In this document: positions 34,236 through 47,000 of the stretch, one piece after another
Layout of the letters: each line of letters starts with the position of its first letter
How positions within the stretch are numbered: position 1 is the first letter of the stretch
DNA from: Sarcocystis neurona
Taxonomy: Eukaryota > Apicomplexa > Conoidasida > Eucoccidiorida > Sarcocystidae
NCBI GenBank assembly: GCA_000727475.1
Contig: KL647314.1
Location: 1,208,812-1,272,811 of the forward strand
DNA length: 64,000 nucleotides
Reading direction: 5' to 3'
Position numbers and translations under genes: made by a program
Notes under the pieces: generated by a model
Seen by the model: the letters and a program-made list of their open reading frames with translations, nothing else
Told to the model about the DNA's origin: nothing
The model's database searches: none

Positions 34236-37200
34236 AACGAAGCGGGAGCACTAACGGCCGCGTAAAACAAACCTTTTGCTGCGAATGCGCCGCGCAGCGA
34301 GGGACAGACGGCTACTTTGTGTAGATAAAAGGAGAAACCTCGGCCAACAAAGTAGTCGTCAAGCTGGCGAGAAGACTGAGCAGAGCTACAAAAGCAGACA
34401 AGCGTGCTGCTGGTGCTGCTGCTTAGGCGCAGACACCTACTTGCCAAGAAGCTGGACGAGCTCCTTCTCCGGTAACGCAGCAAGTTCCGAGAGACTGCTC
34501 ACCTGAACGCCACCAGTGGCACAAAAGAAGTGCATGCGCAGTCGTGTATACAGGTATGAATACAGATATACATATACATATACATATATATATATACACA
34601 CACACAAAGTGGCTTGACATGTATGTGAACACACACGTGCTGATGCGGCGGATTTGTATACGCAGGGGACGCACAGAGAGGAGAAGGAATAGAAACGCCA
34701 CCTAGATGTGCTACCAGCAGGAAACTCGTGGAAACGCAGTCGTCCATGAATAGACACATTGGTTCAAGTATGCCTGTAGGAACACGCGTGTTGTTGAATT
34801 GTATACACACACCAAGGAAACGTAAAGAGAAGAGCAAAAAAACAGGAATTCCCTCTTGCGACAGCCGACATGTGCGTACACAGCTACTACATACATACGT
34901 AGGTATAGAGAAAAAAAAAGGGAAACCGCCGTGCGACGCTAGAAGCAGAAGAATTCCAACAGGCACAGCCATGGACCGCACCCACGCGCGTCCCTAGACG
35001 AATCTCGAGTAACGCGCTGGGACCACAAGTTCAGCTCGCTTTGTCCGCAGAAGCTCAGATCATCATCTCTCTGTACGAAAAAATGATTGTTCGATCGCTT
35101 CCGTAGAGCAACTCGTGGACACGTTAGGTGTGGAGAAAAGTAGCTGGGGCAGGGCGGCGGCGCAGCACGTCTCAGGGGCAGCAGCATCATCGCACATGAT
35201 GATTCTTGAGAGCAGCAGCAACAGCAGAGTCCAAAAAAGGTGCGGCAACTCTAGGAGCAGCAGACGCAGAAATCAGCAAGAGCAGCAGAGGCCACCACAG
35301 CAGCCCTAGCGCGTGCTGTGGCTTCGCCAGAACGTGACTGTTCTGCAGCAGCAAAGTGCTGAAGGTTGGCTACATTTCACGTGTATGTGGAGCGTCGACA
35401 CCAGCAGGGGGGGGAAACAGCAGCAGCAGTTTGTGTGGAGGAACAGCAGCAGAGATACGGGAGGCGCAGCAGCTGCACGTCGGTCATTTCGTATCTCCAG
35501 CAGCGAACTGTCGGGCTGGTTGCGCGCAGCAGCAGTCCTTTGCAGGCAACCGGCTGCAGTATCCCACGTGACACGCCGGCTGCAGAATCTGCCTGGGGTG
35601 TCGGCTGCAGCAAGGCGTGTGGCATGTCCGCTGCAGCAAGGCGTGTGCCGTGTCGGTTGCAGCAACGCATGTAGGGTGTCGGTTGCAGCAACTTGTGCGG
35701 TGTCGGTGGGCAGCGGAGGAAGCACCGGGAACTGCTGGATCGCAGCGAGCAGATAACGGGGAGCAGAGATCGGAGACCACAGGTGAACAGGCGCGGCACG
35801 TTAGCTTCGCGCATGCAGAAGCGTACTCGAGAAACGATGAGGTCTACATTTTTAAGTGTAACTCCGGGGAGCTTTCGCAGGAAGTCAACTGCTGCAACAT
35901 TCGTTGCTGTTGCAGCGCTTCGTAAGGGTGAACGCTTCTCTGTACGCGGGAAGAGTTGCAGTTGCTGCTGTTTCTTTAATTCTCCTTTTTCTCCTTCGCC
36001 TGGAGAAGCAGCACTGCCCGAGGAACTCAACGCCAGCCGCTGCTGCCCTCGCTGCGGCTGCTGCTCTTCACGCCGCGGCTCCTGCTCTAAGACCAAGAAC
36101 TCGCGGTCGATAGCTTCAATACGCGCCACGTCCGGCTGCTCTCTTCCCACCTGAAGTTATATACATATATACATATATATGTATATATATGTATGTATTT
36201 ACATATATGACACACACACACGAACACACAAAGGTGTACAGCAAATGCAGTAATTTGGAATTTGTAGGCGCGACAGTACATGAAAACATACGTCCATACA
36301 TATATATATATATTATATACATAGACAGCCATGTGTATACTGGGGATGAACACATGACAGTCTTTCCTCCCTGTTTGAGTAATGCTGCGAAGAAGTGTCC
36401 GGGAGAACATGCAGACTTGTGCGTCTCTGTATGCAGACGTACACAGATTCGTTTTAATTGAAGTACAAGAGGCATACACGCCCAAATGGAAAGCAGCTAC
36501 GTGGTGCTGGCGACACCTTTCATCTACAATTTTACATGTGTCTCATAAAAGACACGCACATACAGTCGCACACATATATGTATATATACATATATGGACA
36601 CCAATATATTCCTCTCTCTATATAGACTTTTGCACGTATGTATATATGCATATGTATGTACATTCAAATAATGATACTCGCACTCCTGCCCTCTGTTAGG
36701 AAAAATCATACAATTCAAAAGGCGGTACATGCATGGCTACATCTTTTTCAAGCGTCTCAACAAACACATATGTACATACACATATTTACATATATATATA
36801 TATGTATACATACACATCGAGACATACATGTTTCTCTACATGCGTAATTATCTATATCAGTGTCTATATGTACATATATATACACACGTCTACATACATG
36901 TACGTCGGGACGCACACGTTTCTCTTTGTGGGTGATTATCTCTGTCTTCCTCTCTACATACATATGCATATATATGTACGTCGAGACATACAGGCCTCTC
37001 CATATGATTGATTATCTACATCTACCTACCTATATATACGCATATATATATATATACATACGTCGAGACACATACGTTTCTCTTTGTGGGTGACTATATA
37101 TATAATATATATACGCCGAGACACACAGGTTTCTCTATGTGGTTGACTATCCATATCTATCTACCTATACATATATATATATATATGTCTCCACAGCGAG

Positions 37201-40200
37201 ACACACAGGTTTGTCTTTATGGGTGATTATCTATATATACGCATGTAGATATATATGTATATACGCCGAGACATACAGGTTTCTCAATATGGGTGTTCAC
37301 CTATCTATATCCACATCTATCTATACATATGTATAGTCGACGTAACATAACAATGTATGTACACAAACAGGTAGAAAAGTTACCTGCAGGGTGATAAACA
37401 TATTCGCGGAGAAAGCGGAGTGAGGACTCCAAATAACGCGCAGCGAGGGAAACTGGAGTAGCAGAAGGACGAGCCTGCAGCACAACAGCAATTGCTGGCA
37501 GACCCTGGTGCACGCATGCAGCGGGGCAGCTGCAGCCTTCGTCAGCGCAGAAAAAGCAGCAGCGGTGAGAGGGCATCTGTGCAGAGGCGCCACAAGCAGC
37601 AGAACGAATGCACAAAGCCTGCCCTGTGTTGGAGCAGCAGCAGCAGCAGCGTCCGGGAACAGCGGACAGGTCGCGGTCAGCTGCATGCAGCAGCAGCAGG
37701 AGGAGGGAAGAGAGTGAGCATGCAGCCGGCCGCCCCACACAGCAGCCGAAGGGGATGTTGGCAGGCAGCGCGCTGCCCTGGTGGCTACAAGCCGGGCAAT
37801 AGAACAGGATCCTGCTCTATTGGGATAGGAGAGACAGAGAGGAAGCACGCGGGTATGGTGGTCAGCGTGGTGGTAAGGAGAAAGAAGCAGCAGCAGCAAC
37901 AGGAAGGGCAGCGAACACACCGAGGTTGTATGGGGAGCAGAAAAACCGTCGTAGATCGATGCACGTGGAAGCAGAAGAAAACAGAGGACACAGGCGGGAA
38001 GCAGTAGCCGCGTGAGCACCGAAGCAGCCAAGTACGAGGGACGCGACGCCCGCTACGCATAAACATGCAGTGGCCATGTCTGCAATACAGCAGAGCCGTC
38101 TGCAGCAGCAGCAGCAGGAAGACAGCAAGTACCGGGAGCGTGTCTCAGCAGCAGTGCCACTCAGCCGCGGCAGCGACGCACTGTCCCAGTAGCCATCGGC
38201 GAAGCCAACGGCTGCCGTATATAACCACCAGCAGGCAAACTGAGAAAGCGGCCTAACCAGGCGGTCAGCAGCTAGCGAGAAAGACAGCGAGACACGAGAA
38301 AGCAAGCAGCAGCTGGCCAGAAAAAGCTGCAAGTGAGGAAGAAGACAGCAGGCGAGAACCCAGTCCCGGTCTGCAGCAGAGAGAGCGACGACGAGACAGA
38401 CCGGGCCGCCAAGGGTCACCTCAGCACTGGCAGTGGACGAAGCAGCAGCAGCAGCACATGCAGAGCAGCAGCAGGGAAACACTACCAGCTGGCTGAGCAT
38501 CCGCGTCCTAGACGCCTTGCCATCAACAGCGTCGTGCGGCGTGCAACTGCGGCAGCCGACCGAAAGCAGCAGACTGCCGGACAGGAGGTAGCTACGGGCA
38601 GCAGCGGCAGCAGCGGCACACCTGACGCAGCCTGCTCCAGCCCGCGCGCCTGCCCGAGCACCGCAGCCGACTCAGCAACTGCCAACCAAGACGAAAACAG
38701 TACACATATTTATACATGTAAGCATACGTGCACACGTTCACACGTATGCATCCTTTCCTCACTAGAGTGTCGTATACATATATATATACATGTACACACA
38801 AAGACAAACGTCACGAAGATTTACATTTGTACACAGAGACACGCAGGACTCCCACAGCACACATGCACTTACACATATCTGTATATGAATACTTACGTGT
38901 CTACAGACCTCCTATGTATTACGTACGTCTACACATGTCCACAAGTACGTCTATCGAGGTTCTACCATACCCGTAGAAACACACATACACATGCGCTTAC
39001 ATATATGTACACACATTTGTACGTACAGGCGGCGAGAAGAACAGCGGTTCTGGGGTAGCAGCCGCATGGGCAGGGGCACTCGCAAGGCAGTGGATAGATC
39101 GCAGCGCGAACAGAAGCCCCGCGGCAGCTACTACATGGCGCGGCGGCAACGAGACGCAGCAGCCACACAAGGACGATACAGACAAATACACGTGCCCACA
39201 GAAACTCACACTAGCAGACAGACTGGCAGCAACCCAGGCACGTAATCAAATATTAAACATGTGCCTGCGTATCGATAGCGTGTGTACACGTATACCGGTG
39301 TTAAACAGCAGCCGCACGTCGAAGAGGCAAGCATTGCCTATGCAAGTATGTAACTGTGTCAAAGCGTTATACGACTGCAAACGTCTATATAATATGTAAA
39401 CGCTATACATATATATATGTTTACTGATAGGTGTATACTCGTATGATGTGCGGATGTGTGTACACATCTACAATCTACATTCACTAAGCGTGTGTGTGTG
39501 TCTGTGTGTTTACGTAGATAATGTATACGTGTATATATATATATATGAAGAGTCTGTAGATATATATATATATATATATACAGATGTGTGTACCCACATA
39601 AAATGCATATAGACACGACATATATATATATATATACATGTACATGTATATGTTTACTGATAAGTATATATACGTTTGATGTGCGCATGTGTGCACACAC
39701 ATATAATCTATATTCACTATGTGTGTGTGTATGCGTAGATAATATATACATATATATATATGAAGACTCTGTAGTTATCTACATACAGATGTGTGTGTCC
39801 ACATAAAATGCATATATAGTGTGGGTGTGTGTGTAGAGAGACGGAGACAGCGAGAGACAGCAGACACACATACGTATGTATATATACATATATATATAGA
39901 TATATGTGTAATGTATGAATTGGTATGTATACTGGTGTGGGTACTCACATATAAAGAACATACATAAATAGACAGTATGTCTGTGTGTGTGTATATATAT
40001 AGGATAGTATACATTTGGATACTGTGTAGATACGCATGTATACAAACGTACGTACAGATACATACCATCTGTACACACCATGTGCCTTTGTATATAGAGA
40101 GGTCATAGACATGCATACATACATACATGCATATACATATATATTTGAATGCATCCGTTACATATATATGTGTATATGAGTAATTTACATATATATGTAT

Positions 40201-41053
40201 ATATATATGACTGATTTGTGGGTACATATGCTTCCGTCACATGGATGATGAATGCATATCGTTCCCTACTTGTGTAGAAGTGGGGAGCAGCCGAGACTGT
40301 CTCTGCAGAGAGCGTCTGCTTCTTGAGGAAGGCCGGGATATCCGGCCAGCGCAAACGGCTTCCCCTTTTCAAACTCGATTAGAAGCGTAGGGCAGCGGTA
40401 GCAGCGACACAGCAGCTGGGCCTGCACCAGCAGCAGCAGTGGCAGCAGCAGGACACACCAAGTCGGCAGCAGCAGGAGCGGGCACAGCTGCAGCCCCCCG
40501 GCCTCACAGGCGGCAGCCACGTGGTGCCGCAGCAGCGCTGCCGCGTGCTGCTCCTCATTTGCAGGTGCAGCACGTTCATGTCCCCGGTGGTGGAGCAGCA
40601 GCAAGAAGGCAGCAACAGCAGCAGTAGCACCCAAATTGCCAGCCCCGCCCTCCGAAGTTGCGGCAGCAACAGCGGCAGGAGGCCTACGGGAGAAGAAGAA
40701 TCGGCAAGACATACGACCTGCGGTCTATCTGTTTCTCCCAGCATCCTGCGCAGAAGCACGCCACTTTGCGCACTTCAGTGAGTACTTGCAAATAGCAGCA
40801 ATTACACCTACACACAACCATCCACCCATGCATAAACACACACTCACACGCGTCTATATACATGTGTACTTTTTCGTACACACACACACACACACGCACA
40901 AGGAGAGGCCCATACTTAATCGATGAGGGCGCACATCTATATATATATATGTATTTTCTAATACATACGCACGTACACAACCACACAAAATCGATGACTA
41001 CGCACGGATATATATACATATACATATATATTCTCTCTCCTATGTACATATGT

Positions 41054-41087
<34 letters not shown>

Positions 41088-44000
41088 GTATATAATCGAT
41101 GAGTACGCGTGACAGGTCTGTGTGTGTATCTCTCTACATAGATGTATATACACGTTTACGTACAAAAAGAGATACGTACGTCTGCGAAGTGTCCCTCTGT
41201 CTTTCTTCTCAAATATATGCACCACCACCTATTGAGCATGAGAACTTACCTGCTGATAGAGTCGGCCGGATAAAAGAGACTGCCACAAGTCGTACACGGC
41301 CTTTCGTTCGACGCAGATATCTCTGCAGCAGAAAAAAGCAGGCAGGTTGAGAGTCGCACGTGTGTCTGTTTGAATCGCCCGTCCCTCCGTCGCCCGCTCA
41401 ACACATACGTGTGAGTGCCAACGGCCGTGTCGACTCAACCCCGGGCAGCAGCGCGCACTTGTGTCCGGCAGCTCAAAACTCTCCCGTGCGCTGCCGCAAA
41501 AGTCGTTCACAGGTGCAGCACCCGTGGACTGCATGCGCACTGAGGAGAAGGCAGGACCCAGTCCCTTTTTGCATGCATCCCGCGCCACGTCGGGGCCCCG
41601 GGGTCCCTCTATCTCTCTCTTCCTCTGTTCGCCTAGATATTCGCCTCCGCCGACGCGCGGCAGTAGTTTTTCTCTTACACGAGTCCGCTGCGTGTGTGTG
41701 CGTGGGCGGTCGACGACCGCGTGTGTCGCCTTCCTGCTGTTCTGCATGTGTTACATCGCTGCTGCCCCATGCGCGCGCGCGTATGCTGCCGAGACGGCTG
41801 ACTGCCCTCCGCGGCTGCACCTGCAGACCGATCTTGCTGCTGCTGACTCCGCACCGGCCTTTGCCTGTGTGAACGCTGGTGTTGCGCCTTCGCTAACTCC
41901 ACTGCTGCTGCTACGGCGGGGCTCCTGGCGCAGGCAGGCAGCACGGCACCTGCTGGTGTGTGCCCCGTCGCTCGCCTCTGCACCCACAGTTTCACCGCTT
42001 ACCGCGTCAGCACGTAGTCGCCTACCCCGAAGGTAAGCGGAATGACGCGCATGCGTCGGCAGAACAGGTCATACGGCAAAGACGAGCGCATTTCTCGCAT
42101 ATCCACGACCACCTGCGGCTGCAGCAGCTCCAGCGTGTCGCTCACTCTTGACCGACGTCCTTCCTCGCCGCGTATTCGCCACCGCGCCTCTCCTGCTGCG
42201 GGCCCTCCTTCTCCTCCTGTTCCTTGTTGTCCGACTCCGCCTGGGGCTGCACGTCCCTGGCGAGAAGAAGACGAGGAAGAAGCAGCAGCAGCAGCAGCCT
42301 GGCGTCTTCGCAGCAGCAGCGCTTCAACGCCGCCACCGCGTCGCGTGGAAACCGCGTCGAGGGGATCGAGGCCCAACACCGCGAGCTGCTGCCGCGCTCG
42401 CAGGGCTGCTGCTACGGTTTCGGCTGCGGTCGGCTGCGCGTCCTCTTCCTCCTCCTCTCCCCTGTTCTTGGAAAGGCGGCCCCCCACGTCCTCTTCCGTC
42501 CCGTCCCCCCTGTCGCTCGCGGCCGCACAGGTAGGAAGCGCCGCGTCCGTGGAGGGACTCGCCGCTGCAGCAGCAGCAGACTGAGGACTCAGCCTCGAGC
42601 TCTGCATTTCTCGCTGACGAGAGCGAGAGGACGACGGCTCAAGGAGCAGCAGATCATCGAGCGGTACAACCAAGTGCTGCTTTTGCTGCTGCAGCGTCTG
42701 CCACGCCGTCTTCTCCACGCGAATAGCGCTCGTGTACTGCTCCAGCTCCACAGACTGCTGCAACACCAGCACATGCACCAGAATATCTTTACCTGCAAAC
42801 ACAACCGGCCACTGTTCGGCATGCCGTCCTGCTGCTGAGCCTCCTGTACTCACTGCCTCTGCTCCACCTGCTGCGGCTCCGGCTGCTGCTGGTACCTCTT
42901 CTGCTGCTCCTACTGCTGCCGCTTCTGCCGCCGAGGACGCACACCGAACGGAAGCAGTGGCGTCTCGTTCAGAGCGAGAAACCGAGTCCGCAGCAACCGC
43001 AGGAGGAGCAGCAGCAGGAACGGCAGCAAGAGAAGCAGCAGCTCCTTTGATGGCCGCGTCAGGCGCGTTGTCTGAGGCACCTGCAGCAGACGCGTGAGCA
43101 CCAGCAGCAGGAGCAGAAAGAGCAGCAGCAGTTGCAGACGCTCCCCCCGCAGCAGCAGCAGCAGCAATCTCGGCAGGCGCAGCAGATGCTTCTGCAGCAG
43201 CACTTTCTGGTCGTCGAGAAGCGGTGGCTGCCACGCGAGGGACGGCAGCAGCAGCAGTAGCCAGAAGTGCTGAGTCTTCCTCCTTCTCCTCTTCCTCTCC
43301 CAGGACAACTATTGGGGAATCAGCTGTTCCAGAGTCCGGTGCCGGTCGCTTCCGACCTCGCCGCTTGGTGCTGCTAACGGTGGGTCGCTGTCGTTTACTA
43401 GTTGTAGTAGCACTGCTGCCGCCCCGTCCTCCCTTTCGTCTCTTTTGTTGCTGCTGCTGCTGGTCTTTCTCTTCTGCAGACGACAAAACTTCAACTTCCT
43501 TCTGCAGCATCGACTCGGGGCCTGCTGCGTTGTTACCTGCTGCTTTCCTCGCAGAGAAGACAGCCTCCCCTGCAGCGCTTGCAGCAGCTCTTCCCTCTTC
43601 CCCTCCACCCCTGGCTGCTTCTGCTGTCTTCTCTGCTGCTGCGGCAGCTTCGGTTGCGGCCGGACCTCCTGGTGCTGGGCGTGGTTTCGCCGCTGCCACT
43701 GTCGCTGCTTCAGAAGGAGGAAGCGGAGGAGGGGCGAGCTGCCGAACGAATTGCTTCAGAGCAAGCCGATCCGCACAGAAAACTTCAACTTCTCTTACTA
43801 GGTGAGGATGGGGATCAAACAAGACGATTGCATGCGGCAGTACTTTTCGTAGAGTCGCGGCCACAGTGCTGCTGCTGTCGCTGCTGCCTCCCGTACTAAC
43901 GATATACGGCATCGGGCGCACCCTGCGCAGGAAAGGAAGAAGAAGAGTACCACAGCGCCGTACCAACGGCAGCAGCAGCAGATGAAGACCCGCAGTTGCG

Positions 44001-47000
44001 GCGGAAAAAAGCCAACAGCAAGGGTGCACCTACGTGGGAGACAGCAGCTACAGCAGAAAGCAAATTGCAGGACGAACAGCAAAACTGACGTTGACGCAAA
44101 GGCAGCAGCATCATCAATAGCTGCATCATAACAGCCGCAGCAGCTGCAGCACCACAGCAGCTGCAGCACAACAACTGCAGCAGCAACACTGGCAGGAGCA
44201 GCAGCAGCGGCAGGACAACTGCAGCAAGCAACTGGGAAATACGCAGAACCCTCTCTTATTACCCAGCGGCAAGGATGAAGCAAAGCAGCTGCATTTTCTT
44301 CTGTGCCTTCACGCAGCCGCGCGGTTGCTTCTCTTTCACCTTTCACGAGCACCTACCGCAAGTGGCGCGTCCGTCTGCGTACGTTGCGCAGCATCACTTT
44401 GTCTACTGACGTTGCTGCTGCATACAGCTGATCCCACCCCACAGTTTTCCCTCGCTGCTGGTCTTCTAGTTCAAGAGCGACTCTCAGCAGCTGCTTCGTG
44501 TCTCGACCCCAGCCACCTGCTGCTGCTCCTCCTCCGGGGCCTCTGCTGCTGTTGTTGAAGCCTCTGCCTCCTCCTCCTCCTGCAGCAGCAGCGTCGAGAC
44601 TGCCGGCAGCAGCTGCTGCTCGCGCAAGTGGTCCTCGGCGCATTCCACTGCTGCAGCTGCTCCCGTGGGGCGCCGATCTTACCGCACCTGCTGCTCCTCC
44701 TCCTCCGCCTCCTCCGGTTGCTGCTGCTCCTGACATCCCTGCTCCTGCTGCTGTTCCTCCTCCTGTCCCAACAGCAGTGTCGCTTGCTGCGCCTCCCACT
44801 GCCGCCGCAGCAGCAGCAGCGGGACTCGACGAATTCAAATACTGCCGCAACGAAGACAGCAGCAGCCGCCGAGGCCCGAGCATCAGCAGCAGCTGCAGCT
44901 GTCTTCGGGTTGCTTCTTCGTCAACCAGTATCAGGATGCGGTATCTGGGTCGATGCCCCGGCATCTCCTGGCGAGTAACAGCCGCAGGCTCTGTCGCTCG
45001 CCGTTCTTGCCGACCACGGGGAGCCACAGAAGCAGCTACACGGGGAGAACAAACGTCAACAGCGCCGGCTGGATTCCTTCTCACCGCCGCTGCAGCCTCG
45101 TCTGCTTCCTCAGCTGCAGCACGAGCAGCAGCACCGCCAGCACGACCACAAGCAGCAGCAGCAACAGCAACACGAGAAAGTGTGAACGAGCAGCAGGATG
45201 TCAAGACGGTGAGAGCAGCACCAGCAGTAAAGGCAGCAGAAAACATGCGAGCAGCGTGCACAGGCCAGCAGCCTTCGCAGCATCCAGGGCAACACGAAAG
45301 ACAGCTCTTCCGTAACTGCAGCAGCATCAGCAGCCGCAACACCGCAAGCAGCAGCGCGTGTCTACACCAAGTGGACAGCCGCAGCACGGGCGTGGAAGGC
45401 CGCGCTGATTAAATGTGCGGTAACAATAGCTTCAAGCGCAGCAGTTACACGTGTTGCAGCAACAGCAGCAGCAACTGCGTGTGACGCAGCAGCAGCAACA
45501 GCAACAGCATCATCACCTGTGTGCTGCAGCGGCCTCAGCAGCAGCAAGAATGAAGCAACAGCTGGACCTAGTGTGGCGACGATGAAGACCAGACATGCAG
45601 AGTCTTCTTCTTTCGTGCGCACGTATTTATGTATACTTCAGGAACTTACTCGTGAAACACTCTTGTACGTCGGCTTTACCACATAGTACCCATACAACAG
45701 CCAACGGAGGAGGTAACTGAGACACCTAAAATTCGTTCAGCCCTCCGTTCTCCCTGACGCTACAAACACGTACGTATATACGTACATATATACACAAATG
45801 TGCGTATATGTATATATATATATATGCGTGATAAGTGGAATACTCCTGGATTTACTACACAGTGAAGCGCAGACACACAGCTGTCCGCGCCTGGAATGAG
45901 AGAGATGCAGCGTTGACCAGCCTCTCTCTCTGTCTCTGGAGACACGAATATGTACCTATACACACGCGTAAACACATGTATATTATACAGCATACCATAT
46001 GTACACAGATATATATATATGTATACAATGCTCACTGTGTGGGGAAGGCGCTTGCCGCGCTGCACGCACTGGAGAGCGTGTCTGCCGCGGGCTGCTTCTT
46101 TGGGTTGAGGGATGTCTGTTGCTTCTTGAGTCGCTGCTGGTGCTGCTGCATGCGTTTCTGCGTGTGCTACTTCTCTTTTCTTCACTGCTGCTGCTTCTCC
46201 TGCTTTCGCAGAGGCTTCGGCTGCTGTCTAGCACAGACTGCCCCCTGCTCGAACGGTCCACGCTGCCGCTGCTGCTTCTGCTGGGCAGCCTGCTGCTGCG
46301 GTCGTCGCTGTCTTCCTCAGAAAAGTCGTCTACCCCCAGGCTGCTGCTGTCGGTACTCCTGCTTCTATCACTCCCTCCACGACCGCTGCTGTTGCTGCCA
46401 GAGTCAACCTCCACACATTCTACTGGCAGCTTCTCTTCCGGGAGCGCTTCGACTGCACGCGGGGTCCCCCTGCCACTGCTGGTATCTCCAGCACTGCAAC
46501 GCCTCACGCGCTGCGTTGCTACTTTTCCTCCGCTTCCTTCTTCAAATGGTGCACGTCCTGCTGGATGCGCTGCTGCTGTCGTTGCTGTTGCTGCTGTTGC
46601 TGCTGCTGCTGCTCCTCGCGCTTCGCTGTCACTGCGATTCGCCGCTCGCACCTTCCTCTCCTGCGTCTCAGCAGCAGTAGAGACTTCACTTTGAAGAACA
46701 GCATTAGCAGCACGGTCACGAACGGCCGGGGCAGCCGCAGCACCAGGCACGTTTCGAGTACCATCATCCCCGGCAGCAACAGGCCTTGCTGCAACACCGT
46801 CTAGAGCAACTTGCTCGACAGCAGCAGCAGCAGAGCTGGTCCCTACAGGCCCCATTGCGTCCGGTGACCTGCTAGAGATGGGAGAGCTACGCCTGCCCAT
46901 TTCTGCTTCAAGCGCTCCTTTCGTCTGCTGTTCTTTGCTGCTGCTGCTGCGTCCCTTCGTGTGCTGCTCGCTGCTGCTAGTCTGCTGCCTGTCGCTGCTG

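Noticed and set aside
36780..37320. CRISPR-like array
   Set aside because: Units are diverged and spacers are low-complexity TA tracts inside a eukaryotic intron; this is a minisatellite.
44498..45412. 304-codon plus-strand open frame
   Set aside because: Antisense of XPF exon 5 (45113-44357); Ala/Pro/Ser low complexity only.
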